A stretch of DNA of 64,000 nucleotides from Jiangella gansuensis DSM 44835 (GTDB taxonomy: Bacteria; Actinomycetota; Actinomycetes; Jiangellales; Jiangellaceae): NCBI RefSeq assembly GCF_000515395.1, contig NZ_KI911782.1:2602606-2666605 (forward strand), in the 5' to 3' direction. The notes under the pieces are model-generated. The model saw only the letters and a program-made list of their open reading frames with translations. It did not search any database and was not told the origin of the DNA. This document shows, one piece after another, positions 1 through 7,897 of the stretch. The position numbers and the translations under genes were made by a program. Position 1 is the first letter of the stretch; every line of letters starts with the position of its first letter.

Positions 1-145
1 CGGTCGCGCCGAGCGTGAAGAGCCCGCCGATCACAACCGCGGTGATGAACGCGGCGCGACGACGTCCCGCGGAGGGCAGCAGCTCCAGCTCGATCATGAC
101 CGCCGACCATATCGGCCGGTCCCGCGGCATCCGCACCGCGGTCAC
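1..145 (-). CDS. N-terminal part of a probable membrane protein (runs off the window)
   Basis: An open frame read on the minus strand from a GTG at 145 continues off the left edge. About 48 residues are visible: a short basic/polar start followed by a hydrophobic stretch (AAFITAVVIGGLFTLGAT) that looks like a membrane segment. It begins only 7 bases after the stop of the flavoprotein gene upstream, which suggests co-transcription. An ATG at 150 is followed at once by a stop codon in its own frame, so GTG 145 (or an internal ATG near residue 17) is the likely start. The family cannot be recognised from this fragment. Confidence 0.45.
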   Translation of the reverse strand, partial: MTAVRMPRDRPIWSAVMIELELLPSAGRRRAAFITAVVIGGLFTLGAT

Positions 146-152
146 GCCATGA

Positions 153-1157
153 TCACCCCGCCGTCGCGGGAGTGGGCTCGGACCTGCCGGCCGCGACGGC
201 GGCGTCCGCCTCCTCGACGGCGAGGTCGGCGTTGATGACCGCGCCGGCCTTGAGCCCGGCCGTGGCCGCGCCGATCACCTGGCCGAACGGGTCGGTGACG
301 TTGCCGGCGGCCCACACGCCCGGCACCGGGGTGGCGCCGGACGGGTCGGCGGGCAGGCGTTCCCCGACGACGACCCCGTGCATCTCGACATCGACCGGCT
401 CCAGGCCCGGGAGCCCGGCGAACAGGTCGGCGCGGACCACCGGGCGCGGGGCCACCACGACCGCCTGCCGGGCGACGACACGGCCGGAGCGCAGCCGGAC
501 CCCGGTGAGCCGGTCGTCCTCCACCTCGACCGCCGCGACCTCCTCGTCGACGACGTCGATGCCGCGGGCGGCCAGTCGGGCGGCGTCCTCGCCCGACGGC
601 CACGGCACCGGTGCCGCATGGCGGAACACCACGACGTCGTCGGTGAGCTGCCGGAACAGCAGTGCGGCGTGCACGGCCATCGGCCCGGTGCCGACGACGC
701 CGACGGCCTGGTCGCGCACCTCCCAGCCATGGCAGTACGGGCAGTGGAGCACGTCGTGACCCCACCGCTGGGCCAGGCCGTCGATGTCGGGCAGCTCGTC
801 CACGACGCCGGTGGTGAGCAGGAGCCGGCGGCACCGTGCCGTCCGGCCGTCGGCCAGATCGACGACGAACCGCGCGTTGTCGCCGTCGTCGCCCTCGTCG
901 ACGGGGCGCAGGCCGGTGACGGTGCCCGACACCACCTCGACGCCGTACTGGGCGACCTCGGCCCGGCCGGTGGCCAGGATCTCCGCCGGCGGAACGCCTT
1001 CGCTGGTCAGGAAGTTGTGGACGCCGTCAGCAGGCGCGTTGCGCGGCTGGCCGGCGTCGACCACCAGCACCGAGCGCCGGGACCGGCCGAGGGCCAGTGC
1101 CCCGGCGAGCCCGGCCGCGCCGCCGCCGACCACCACTACGTCGTACAGATCCCGCAT
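153..1157 (-). CDS. NAD(P)/FAD-dependent oxidoreductase, thioredoxin-reductase-like
   Basis: A 334-residue flavoprotein of the low-molecular-weight thioredoxin reductase fold. The FAD-binding motif VVGGGAAG is at residues 9-16, a redox CPYC pair sits at 139-142 in HCPYCHGWEV, a second dinucleotide motif GTGPM follows near 156, and the C-terminal FAD motif (GVWAAGNVTDP) is near 283. This is the usual size and domain order for the family. The substrate is unknown; family members reduce thioredoxin-like proteins or small disulfides. It starts at ATG 1157 and is divergent from an XRE-cupin regulator, which may control it through the palindrome between them. The adjacent partial gene downstream probably shares its transcript. 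Confidence 0.9.
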   Translation of the reverse strand: MRDLYDVVVVGGGAAGLAGALALGRSRRSVLVVDAGQPRNAPADGVHNFLTSEGVPPAEILATGRAEVAQYGVEVVSGTVTGLRPVDEGDDGDNARFVVDLADGRTARCRRLLLTTGVVDELPDIDGLAQRWGHDVLHCPYCHGWEVRDQAVGVVGTGPMAVHAALLFRQLTDDVVVFRHAAPVPWPSGEDAARLAARGIDVVDEEVAAVEVEDDRLTGVRLRSGRVVARQAVVVAPRPVVRADLFAGLPGLEPVDVEMHGVVVGERLPADPSGATPVPGVWAAGNVTDPFGQVIGAATAGLKAGAVINADLAVEEADAAVAAGRSEPTPATAG

Positions 1158-1224
1158 CGTGTCCTCCGGTCTGCTTCTCGCGGCACCGCGCCGCTGGTGT
1201 CGATACTCCGCGCAGGCCGCCGGT

Positions 1225-1255
1225 TTGACAAAGAATCTTGCCGGAGTGGCAAGAT
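1225..1255 (+). promoter_or_regulatory. Promoter with 8-bp inverted-repeat operator upstream of the XRE regulator
   Basis: TTGACA at 1225-1230 is followed by a perfect inverted repeat, ATCTTGCC (1235-1242), GGAGT spacer, GGCAAGAT (1248-1255). The right arm overlaps CAAGAT at 1250-1255, a possible -10 box 6 bases before the ATG at 1262, so the regulator mRNA may be leaderless. The placement of the palindrome over the core promoter is what is expected of an autorepressed operator. No Shine-Dalgarno is evident before 1262. Confidence 0.55.
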
Positions 1256-1261
1256 GGACGC

Positions 1262-1849
1262 ATGAACGAGGATGTGCTCGACGGGGTCGGGCCGCGGCTA
1301 CGCGAACTGCGTCGGCGCCGGCAGGTCACCCTGACCCAGCTGTCCGCGTCAACGGGCATCTCGGTCAGCACCCTGTCACGGCTGGAGTCCGGCGGCCGCA
1401 AACCGACGTTGGAACTGCTGCTCCCACTGGCCCGCGTGCACCAGGTCACGCTGGACGAACTGGTCGGCGCGCCGCCCACCGGCGACCCGCGGGTCCACCC
1501 GCAGCCGGTGGTCCGTCACGGCGTCACCCATCTGCCGCTGACCCGGCGGCCGGGCGGGGTGCAGGCCTACAAGATGATCTTCCCCTCGCCGGAGAAGGAC
1601 GCCGGCACGTACCCGCAGGAGCTGCAGACGCACGAGGGGTACGAGTGGCTGTACGTGCTGTCGGGACGGGCGCGCCTCCGGCTCGGCGAGCACGACGTCG
1701 TCCTCGCGTCCGGTGAAGTGGCCGAGTTCGACACCCGCACGCCGCACTGGTTCGGCAATGCCGGCCCCGGCGTGCTCGAGATCCTCAGCCTGTTCGGCCC
1801 CCAGGGTGAGCGGCTGCACGTTCGGGCGCGGCCGCGGCGGGCAGGCTGA
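1262..1849 (+). CDS. XRE-family transcriptional regulator with C-terminal cupin domain
   Basis: A 195-residue two-domain regulator. Residues 10-65 form a helix-turn-helix of the XRE type (TLTQLSASTGISVSTLSRLESGGRKP split over the fold), and residues about 103-190 form a single cupin barrel with the HEGYEWLYVLSG motif typical of effector sensing. Such proteins usually repress a neighbouring small-molecule or redox gene. The ATG at 1262 is preferred to the upstream in-frame ATG at 1238, which lies inside the operator. It is divergent from the flavoprotein gene. Its 3' end overlaps the convergent histidine kinase gene by 65 bases. Confidence 0.9.
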   Translation: MNEDVLDGVGPRLRELRRRRQVTLTQLSASTGISVSTLSRLESGGRKPTLELLLPLARVHQVTLDELVGAPPTGDPRVHPQPVVRHGVTHLPLTRRPGGVQAYKMIFPSPEKDAGTYPQELQTHEGYEWLYVLSGRARLRLGEHDVVLASGEVAEFDTRTPHWFGNAGPGVLEILSLFGPQGERLHVRARPRRAG

Positions 1850-3182
1850 CGACGAACCGGGCACCCGGCGCGGCGTCCTCGACGGCGATGCTCCCGCCGT
1901 GCGCCCGGACGATCTCCCGCGCGATCGCCAAGCCCAGCCCGCTTCCACCGGCGTCGCGGTCGCGCGCGTCGTCCAGCCGGGTGAACCGTTCGAAGATGCG
2001 CTCCCGGTCGGCCGGCGGCACGCCCGCGCCGTCGTCGGCGACGATCAGGCGCACCGTCCGGGCGGCCGCGGCGACGTCGACGGTGACGTGCGACGCCGCG
2101 TGCCGGACCGCGTTGTCGACCAGGTTGCGCACCACGCGGGCCAGCGAATCCCGGTGGCCCCGGGCGGTGGCCGGCCCGCCCGGCTCGATCGTGACCGTCA
2201 CACGCGGGTCGCGGACGCCCTCGGCGACGGCGGCGACGATCTCACGCAGGTCGACGTCGTCCTCCCGCCGCTGCGGGCGGGGATTGTCCAGGTGCGCCAG
2301 GACCAGCAGGTCGTCGACGAGGCGGCCCATCCGGGCGACCTCGTCGAGGGCCTCACGGGCGGTCTCGTGCGGATCGACGGCGTCCGGGTGCGCCAGGGCG
2401 ACCTCCAGCTCCGTGCGCAGGGCGGCGATCGGGCTGCGCAGCTCGTGCGCGGCGTCGGCGACGAAGGCACGCTGCCGCTCGGCGGCCGCGTCGAGCCGGC
2501 TCAACATGTCGTTGAGGGTCACGGCCAACCGGCCCAGCTCGTCGCCTCCGGCCGGCACCGGGAGCCGTCGCGTGCCCCCGGTGCCGGAGATCTCCTCCGC
2601 GCCCGCACGCAGCTGGTCGACCGGCCGCAGCGCTCGCACCACGACCAGCCAGCTCAGGACCGCCAGCGCCGCCGTCATCGCGGCGCCGCCGGCCGTGACA
2701 CCGATCTTGGCGAACTCGACGCTACGGCGCTGCTCTTCCAGCGACACGGCGACGACGACGGTGCTCGGCTCGCCCGGTACGTCGGTGGGTACCCCGACGA
2801 CACGCAGCGGGTCCGGCTGGCCGAGCCGGGTGCCGTCCAGCCGGATCGCCTCACCCGCGCGCACGGCGGCGAGGTCGTCGCCGGCGACGATCGACGTGAG
2901 GCGGTCACCGCCCGGGGTGGAGGCGAGCACCCGGCCCTCGTCGTCGACGACCTGCACGACGGCGGCGCCGTAGCTGGGCAGTGGGTCGGGCAACCGGTCG
3001 CCCTCCACCAGGGCGGCGATGTCCTGGCCCTGCCGCCGGGCGGTCTCGTCCAAGGCACCGAGCAGCGCCCGGTCCAGGGCGATGAGCAGCAGCACCCCGC
3101 CCACCGCCAGCCCGGCGGCGGCCATCACCGTGGCCGCGAGCGTCAGCCGGGCGCGCAGACTGAGCCGGCCGAACAGGCTCAT
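1785..3182 (-). CDS. Two-component sensor histidine kinase
   Basis: A 465-residue membrane kinase. Two hydrophobic segments (about 13-36 and 163-183) frame an extracytoplasmic sensor domain; a HAMP linker follows (184-237), then the H-box AAHELRSPIA with phospho-accepting His246, an N box and the GAGV, GGSGLGLAI ATP-lid motifs of the HATPase domain. It sits just downstream of the response regulator, the two overlapping by ATGA at 3179-3182, so they form one operon. The signal is not known; the divergent LolA-like secreted protein is a candidate target or sensor partner. The 3' end overlaps the convergent XRE gene. Confidence 0.93.
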   Translation of the reverse strand: MSLFGRLSLRARLTLAATVMAAAGLAVGGVLLLIALDRALLGALDETARRQGQDIAALVEGDRLPDPLPSYGAAVVQVVDDEGRVLASTPGGDRLTSIVAGDDLAAVRAGEAIRLDGTRLGQPDPLRVVGVPTDVPGEPSTVVVAVSLEEQRRSVEFAKIGVTAGGAAMTAALAVLSWLVVVRALRPVDQLRAGAEEISGTGGTRRLPVPAGGDELGRLAVTLNDMLSRLDAAAERQRAFVADAAHELRSPIAALRTELEVALAHPDAVDPHETAREALDEVARMGRLVDDLLVLAHLDNPRPQRREDDVDLREIVAAVAEGVRDPRVTVTIEPGGPATARGHRDSLARVVRNLVDNAVRHAASHVTVDVAAAARTVRLIVADDGAGVPPADRERIFERFTRLDDARDRDAGGSGLGLAIAREIVRAHGGSIAVEDAAPGARFVVSLPAAAAPERAAAHPGGRTG

Positions 3183-3856
3183 CCGCCGTCACCGGACAGT
3201 CGATAGCCCGCACCCCGCACCGTCTGCAACGCGGAGCGGCCGAACGGTGTGTCGATCTTGCGGCGCAGATAGCCGACATACACCTCGACGACGTTGGGGT
3301 CGCCGTCGTAGTGCGGATCCCAGACGTGCTCGAGGAGGTCGCGCTTGGACACGACCTCGTCCCGGTGGCGCATGAGGTACTCCAGGACACCGAACTCGCG
3401 CGGCGTCAACGTGATGCCGGTGCCGCCACGACGCACCGTCCGGGCGCTCGGATCGAGCTCGAGGTCACCGGCGCTGAGGATGACCGGCCGGGCCGGCGCG
3501 CCCCGGCGCAACAACGCCCGCAACCGGGCCACCAGGACGACGTACGAGAAGGGCTTCGTCAGGTAGTCGTCGGCGCCGACGTCCAACCCGTCGGCCTGGT
3601 CATACTCGCCGTCCTTCGCCGACAGCATCAGGATGGGCACCCAGTTGCCCTCGGCTCGCAACGCCTGGCAGATGCGGTAGCCCGACAACGACGGCAGCAT
3701 GATGTCCAGGACGATGACGTCGTAGTCGTTCTCGCGGGCCAGGTGCAGCCCGTCCAGCCCGTCATGAGCCAGCTCCACGGCGAACCCCTCGGCCGACAGA
3801 CCACGCTGCAGCGCCCGGGCCAACCCGCGCTCGTCCTCGACCACCAGCACCCGCAT
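3179..3856 (-). CDS. Two-component response regulator, OmpR/PhoB family
   Basis: A 225-residue regulator with an N-terminal receiver domain (VVEDE acidic pocket, phospho-acceptor Asp51 in VLDIMLP, conserved Lys in YLTKPF) and a C-terminal winged helix (TLTPREFGVLEYLM to GAGYRLS). The ATG at 3856 begins the canonical MRVLVVEDE start; longer frames upstream lack similarity. It is the first gene of a two-gene operon with the overlapping kinase and is divergent from the secreted LolA-like gene at 4014, which it may regulate. Confidence 0.94.
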   Translation of the reverse strand: MRVLVVEDERGLARALQRGLSAEGFAVELAHDGLDGLHLARENDYDVIVLDIMLPSLSGYRICQALRAEGNWVPILMLSAKDGEYDQADGLDVGADDYLTKPFSYVVLVARLRALLRRGAPARPVILSAGDLELDPSARTVRRGGTGITLTPREFGVLEYLMRHRDEVVSKRDLLEHVWDPHYDGDPNVVEVYVGYLRRKIDTPFGRSALQTVRGAGYRLSGDGG

Positions 3857-4013
3857 GCCCCTAGCTTGCCCTGGCGATGGCCTGGATGTGCGGACGGCTC
3901 TCAGGGTTCTCACAGGCTCCAGGGCGCACAGTGGCAGACATCGGGCCGGAAAGCTGGCTCGAGGCACACGTGCACTGTGTACAAAGGCACCGAGCACCAC
4001 GACAGGAGAGAAC

Positions 4014-5213
4014 ATGCCGAACTCCGTGTTCCGACGGCCAGTGGCCCGCTGGGCCGTGCCGGCAACCGTTGCCACCGCGGTGGTCGGCGCCGCCGTCGCC
4101 GTTCCGCTGATCGCCGGTGCGGACTCCGAGCTGCCCGATCGCACCGCGGCGGAGCTGCTCGTCGACCTCGCCAGCATCGACCTGGAGCCGTTCGCCGGCA
4201 CCGTCGTGCAGTCCGCCGAGTTCGGGCTGCCGGAGCTGGCGCCGGTGTCCGGCGCCGAAGCCGACTCCTTCGCCGCCGCCGCCATGTCACTACTTCGCGG
4301 CTCCTCGACGGCACGCATCTGGTACACCGACGGCGACACCTACCGGCTGGCGCTGCAGGACGAACTGGCCGAGAGCGACCTCGTCCGCGACGGCGAAGAT
4401 CTGTGGTTCTGGAGCAGCGCCCACAACACCGCGTCCCACCTGACACTGGACGAGGAGACCGCGGCCGAGATCGAGCCCGGAACCCATGGCCCGAGCGGTC
4501 TGCCGGGGCTGCCCGGTGGGGACGGGGAAGAGGGCCTACCCGAGGGCGCCACGTCCGTCCCGACCGCGGCGGCCGCGTTCGCGCTGCAGGCCATTGCGCC
4601 GTCCACCCAGGTCGACGTCGACGGCACCGCCACCGTCGCCGGCCGCGCCGCGTACGAGCTGGTGGTGCGCCCGCGCGACGAGCAGTCCCTGATCGGCTCG
4701 ATCCGGTTGGCCATCGACGGCGAGAACTCCATGCCGCTGCGGGTGCAGATCTTCGACCGCGACGGCGGCGACCCGGCCTTCGAGGTCGGCTTCACCTCGG
4801 TCACGTTCTCCGAGCCCGAGGCGTCGGTCTACGACTTCAGCCCGCCGCCCGGCACCGAGACCGAGGAGATCGACCCGTCCGAGCTGACCGCGCCGAAGGA
4901 GCAGCTCCCGCCGCCGGCCGGCGAGTTCGACCCCAACGCCGTCTCGGTCGTCGGCGGTGGATGGTCGTCCGTCGCGGTCCTGCGCGGCGTGGACGTCGAC
5001 GAGGTGATGACCAGCCTGGACGCAGACGCGGTCGCCTTGGCCGAGTCCATGCTCTCGGGCTTCGAGGACGTCAGCGGGGCCTACGGCACCGGCCAAGCCC
5101 TCACCACCGACCTGTGCAGCGTCCTCCTGCTGGACGACGGCCGACTCCTGGTCGGTGCCGTGCCGCTGGAGGTCCTCGAAGAGGCAGCGATGGACCCGGC
5201 CGCCGCGCTCTGA
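4014..5213 (+). CDS. Secreted LolA/RseB-like protein
   Basis: A 399-residue exported protein. The N-terminus (MPNSVFRRPVARW then an Ala/Val-rich stretch ending near IAGAD) is a signal peptide or signal anchor. The rest resembles actinobacterial proteins annotated as outer-membrane-lipoprotein-carrier (LolA) or MucB/RseB N-terminal-like, a half-barrel fold that binds lipid or lipoprotein; the exact ligand here is unknown. The ATG at 4014 has a good ribosome site (GGAGAG at 4005-4010). It is divergent from a two-component operon, a context that suggests an envelope-stress role. The first dispersed repeat begins about 40 bases after its stop. Confidence 0.8.
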   Translation: MPNSVFRRPVARWAVPATVATAVVGAAVAVPLIAGADSELPDRTAAELLVDLASIDLEPFAGTVVQSAEFGLPELAPVSGAEADSFAAAAMSLLRGSSTARIWYTDGDTYRLALQDELAESDLVRDGEDLWFWSSAHNTASHLTLDEETAAEIEPGTHGPSGLPGLPGGDGEEGLPEGATSVPTAAAAFALQAIAPSTQVDVDGTATVAGRAAYELVVRPRDEQSLIGSIRLAIDGENSMPLRVQIFDRDGGDPAFEVGFTSVTFSEPEASVYDFSPPPGTETEEIDPSELTAPKEQLPPPAGEFDPNAVSVVGGGWSSVAVLRGVDVDEVMTSLDADAVALAESMLSGFEDVSGAYGTGQALTTDLCSVLLLDDGRLLVGAVPLEVLEEAAMDPAAAL

Positions 5214-5252
5214 CAGCCGTGTCACCCAGCCACGGGCCACCGTGGCGATTCG

Positions 5253-5319
5253 GAAATGATCACGTCCACCATGGGTGCACCCGCTCCACCAGGAATGCTT
5301 GCCTGGGGGAGCGGGTGCA
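5253..5319 (+). repeat. Dispersed repeat copy R1: conserved block plus hairpin
   Basis: The invariant block runs from 5253 to 5276 (GAAATGATCACGTCC, then ACCATGGGT). It runs into a near-perfect hairpin: arm TGCACCCGCTCC (5276-5287) pairs with GGAGCGGGTGCA (5308-5319), and inside that CCAGG pairs with CCTGG, leaving the loop AATGCTTG. There is no T-tract. R1 lies about 40 bases after the LolA-like stop codon, on the same strand. It forms an inverted pair with R2; the 188 bases between them (5320-5507) hold no credible gene. Confidence 0.85.
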
Positions 5320-5507
5320 CGCCTGCGTGAGGGGGCTCGCGCCGGCCCAGCGCGGCCCCTCTGCACCTGCCCTCGCGCCCGCGCCCCTTGACGTCCCGGT
5401 GCCCATGGACGGCCGGTGCCTGCCGACTCGTCGTGGGCGCTGGCTGCCGGGGCCGCTGTGACGACGAGAGTCGCGGCCGGACCGGGGGGCCATCCCCAGG
5501 CGAACTC

Positions 5508-5569
5508 ACGCTGCCCCAGGCAAGCATCCCTGGTGGAGCGGGAAGACCCATGGTGGACGTGATCATTTC
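5508..5569 (-). repeat. Dispersed repeat copy R2, inverted relative to R1
   Basis: Read on the minus strand the 24-bp block (5569-5546) is identical to that of R1. It continues into CTTCCCGCTCCACC, then AGGGATGCTTGCC, then TGGGGCAGCG (5545-5508). The two copies therefore share about 60 bases in inverted orientation around a 188-base spacer and could fold back as a stem of that length. R2's own hairpin is weaker than R1's because the 3' arm has drifted. It lies beyond the terminator of the secreted repeat protein gene on the minus strand. Confidence 0.85.
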
Positions 5570-5590
5570 CGGGGGCGGGGTGGATACGGC

Positions 5591-5632
5591 GAACGGCGGT
5601 GGGTGATCCCGAAGGACCACCCACCGCCGTTC
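5591..5632 (-). terminator. Strong 19-bp stem terminator with CGAA loop
   Basis: GAACGGCGGTGGGTGATCC (5591-5609), loop CGAA, then its near-perfect complement (5614-5632, one mismatch). It begins 21 bases after the stop of the minus-strand gene at 5654 and is the likely transcription terminator for it. No clear T-tract follows, which is common in high-GC actinobacteria. Confidence 0.75.
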
Positions 5633-5653
5633 GATGGGTTATTCAGCGTTCGG

Positions 5654-6601
5654 TCAGCTGAACGCCGGGCCAGCCTCGACGGCCGCTTCGGAAGCGACCT
5701 CGGTGCGAGCCTCGATGTCCGCGCGGACCTCGGCCTTGCGGTCGGCCGCGACGTCGCTGCGGACGGCCGAGCGGGCAGCGGCGGCAGCAGCCGAAGCCTC
5801 GCAGTTCTCCTCGCCACGGACGCGGTTGTTGTCCGCGACCAGGCTGGCGTTGCCGGAGCAGGTGAGCGCACCCCGGACGACGTTGTCGGAGACGTAGGCC
5901 TCGCCGGTGTTGTCGGTGACGTTGAGGTCGCCGCCGAACACGTTGAAGCCGCAGCCGGTCAGCGGCGCCGAAGCACCGATCTGCAGGATCTCGCCGTTAC
6001 CGCTGAACGTCGCGTTGCCGTCAACCTCCGAGAGGCAGAACACGCTGCCCTGCTCGGCGGCGGTGACGGCCACGGTGCCCTCGACGACGGTGTCGTACAC
6101 GTCGGTGAGGGTGTCGCCCGTGGTCGCGAGGTTGCGGGTGACCCAGCCACTCTCGATGAAGGTCTCACCGTTCGTGGAGGTGACGTTGCGCGCGTGCGAC
6201 GAGTCCACGCTGTAGAAGAAGCCGGAGTCGGTGGCCGTGACGTTGCTGGCCAGCGTGCTGCCCTCGGTGTAAGCACCGTAGGCACCGTTCAGCACAGTGT
6301 TGCCGGTGACCTCGGTGCCGACGACATCGGCGAAGCCGTTCGCCAGGACGCGAACGTTGCCGTTCACGGTGGCGCCGTCGAGCAGCAGGTTCGCGTCTGC
6401 CCGGACGGTGACGTTGCCGTTGACGGTGACGTTGGTCAGCTCGCACGACTTGCCGGCCGCGACCACGAGGTCTCCCGGCACGGTGACGTCGGCTGCGACC
6501 CCGTCGCAGAACGTCGTCAGCGAGGCTTGCGACGGAGCGGCGAAGCCGATGGCCATCAGGCCGGCTGCCGCCGTCGTCAGGGCGATCTTTCGGTAGCGCA
6601 T
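5654..6601 (-). CDS. Secreted repeat protein, probable beta-solenoid with helical tail
   Basis: A 315-residue exported protein of unknown function. A signal peptide (MRYRKIALTTAAAGLMAIGF, cleavage near APSQA-S) is followed by about 230 residues of short beta-type repeats built on V-x-G-N-V-x-V (TVNGNVTV, TVNGNVRV, EVTGNTVL, EVDGNATF, FGGDLNV), suggesting a right-handed beta-helix. Four or five Cys residues may form disulfides. The last 48 residues switch to an Ala/Glu/Arg-rich helix. The ATG at 6601 has a strong ribosome site (GAGAGGAG). It is single-gene, ending in its own terminator. Polymer-binding or surface adhesion is only a guess. Confidence 0.8.
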   Translation of the reverse strand: MRYRKIALTTAAAGLMAIGFAAPSQASLTTFCDGVAADVTVPGDLVVAAGKSCELTNVTVNGNVTVRADANLLLDGATVNGNVRVLANGFADVVGTEVTGNTVLNGAYGAYTEGSTLASNVTATDSGFFYSVDSSHARNVTSTNGETFIESGWVTRNLATTGDTLTDVYDTVVEGTVAVTAAEQGSVFCLSEVDGNATFSGNGEILQIGASAPLTGCGFNVFGGDLNVTDNTGEAYVSDNVVRGALTCSGNASLVADNNRVRGEENCEASAAAAAARSAVRSDVAADRKAEVRADIEARTEVASEAAVEAGPAFS

Positions 6602-6910
6602 GTGCGCTCCTCTCTGCGGATGGTGCGTGAATGACGCGTTCCTCGCGCCCGTCCGATCCACGGCCGGGTCCGGGGGACCCGCATCGGGCGGATTGCGCGA
6701 AGAGGTCGGGAGGCTCTGCTCACACGAATCAGTACGACGTGACCGAGTTCGACGCGTCAGGCCCCCCTCTCCATATCGGAGAACTTCGTACGACGTGCAC
6801 TCTTTCCGGGGAATGACGATCATGTCAAGGTTTAGCCCGGATTTCGGGGCGACTTGTCGACCTTCGTTCGCTTGCGGGTCACGATTCGAGCCGGCCAACG
6901 CCTGGGACGT
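6602..6910. other. Intergenic region before the secreted repeat protein gene
   Basis: No gene is supported in these 309 bases, which are less GC-rich than the surroundings. On the minus strand a TTGACA (6828-6823) could be a -35 box for the gene at 6601, with no convincing -10. The decamer GTACGACGTG occurs twice in the same orientation (6732-6741 and 6788-6797, 56 bases apart) and could be a paired regulator site; this is weak evidence. Confidence 0.35.
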
Positions 6911-7822
6911 TCATTGATCCGACATTTGTCGGGTGTGTCGGGCATTCGTGAGTTGGTGCGATGCTGCCGCGAGTATGTCGACGATGTCGCGTCCGAAGGT
7001 GACGCCGTACGGGTGCGGTTCGGCGCCTGGCCGGGCGGCGGCCACCAGTTCGGTGATCGCCCCGCTCAGGACCTCCACGACCGGGGGGCGACGGTCCGGC
7101 AGCTCGGTGTGTCCGGCACCGCCCCACAGCCGGGCGTAGCTGGCCGACGCAGCCGACGGAGCAGCCTGGGAGACGGTGGCAGTGCTGGAGGCGCCGCCGC
7201 GGTGCTGGAGCACCAGGTGAGTGGTGCCGAGCGGGTCCTCGTGCGCCGACACCGACGCCACCGGGCCGAGGACCGGCACGAGCACCGACAGCGCGTGCGG
7301 CCCGAGGTCCCACAGGCCGCCGTCGGGTTCCAGCCGCCACGGGGTGGAGAAGACGCCCTCCTCGCGCTGCACCGAGCCGAGGGTGAGCGCCAGGCCGCCT
7401 TCCCACGGGTGCTCCGACGCCGCGCATTCGGCCAGCCAGGCGCGCACTTCAGAGCGGAACAACTGGGTGAAGAAGACGACGCTGGCCACTCCGGCGTCGA
7501 GGACCGCCGCCTCCAGGTCCCGCGCGATGCCGGCGTCCTTGGCGATCGGCTTCTCCAGCAACAGATGCTTGCCGGCCCGGGCCGCCGCGGTGGCCATCGG
7601 AGCCTGGACGTCCGGAGGCACCGAGAACGCGACGGCATCGACGGTGTCCAGCAGGGCGTCGTAGTCGTCGTAGGCAGTGGTGTCCATGGCGGCGGCGATG
7701 GACGCCGTCCGGCCGGGGTCGCGTCCCCAGATGCCGGCCAGCGTGACGCCGGGTGTGGCCAGGAGGGCGGGAGCGTGAGTGGCCCGGGCCCAATGCCCGG
7801 TACCGACCAGTCCGAAGCGCAT
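6911..7822 (-). CDS. Gfo/Idh/MocA-family oxidoreductase
   Basis: A 303-residue NAD(P)-dependent oxidoreductase. The N-terminal Rossmann fold shows GLVGTGHWARATH (residues 4-16), and the family signature EKPIAKD is near residue 90. Length is slightly short for the family (usually 320-380). Substrates are typically sugars, inositols or related polyols; none can be assigned here. The start at ATG 7822 lies 7 bases after a TAGTGT box, so the message is probably leaderless. It is divergent from the GNAT/acyl-CoA-synthetase gene. Confidence 0.9.
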   Translation of the reverse strand: MRFGLVGTGHWARATHAPALLATPGVTLAGIWGRDPGRTASIAAAMDTTAYDDYDALLDTVDAVAFSVPPDVQAPMATAAARAGKHLLLEKPIAKDAGIARDLEAAVLDAGVASVVFFTQLFRSEVRAWLAECAASEHPWEGGLALTLGSVQREEGVFSTPWRLEPDGGLWDLGPHALSVLVPVLGPVASVSAHEDPLGTTHLVLQHRGGASSTATVSQAAPSAASASYARLWGGAGHTELPDRRPPVVEVLSGAITELVAAARPGAEPHPYGVTFGRDIVDILAAASHQLTNARHTRQMSDQ

Positions 7823-7829
7823 GCACCGG

Positions 7830-7835
7830 ACACTA
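7830..7835 (-). promoter_or_regulatory. -10 box of leaderless Gfo/Idh gene
   Basis: TAGTGT on the minus strand, matching TAnnnT, ends 7 bases before ATG 7822; no Shine-Dalgarno lies between. This spacing places the transcription start at the start codon. Confidence 0.5.
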
Positions 7836-7883
7836 GAGCATGTTTCGCCGGCGACTCCGGCGCCGCAGCGGGGGAACGCCCGC

Positions 7884-7889
7884 TAACCT
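7884..7889 (+). promoter_or_regulatory. -10 box of leaderless GNAT/acyl-CoA synthetase gene
   Basis: TAACCT ends 8 bases before the GTG at 7898. It supports GTG 7898 as the start rather than the much longer upstream open frame, and forms a divergent pair with the TAGTGT box at 7830. Confidence 0.5.
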
Positions 7890-7897
7890 GGGTGATC

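Noticed and set aside
5222-5620. Small proteins reading through the repeat copies (peptides with NDHVHHG or MITSTMG)
   Set aside because: They are translations of the non-coding repeat block in different frames; the conservation is at DNA level, in both orientations, and not protein-like. Automated annotation may call them hypothetical proteins.
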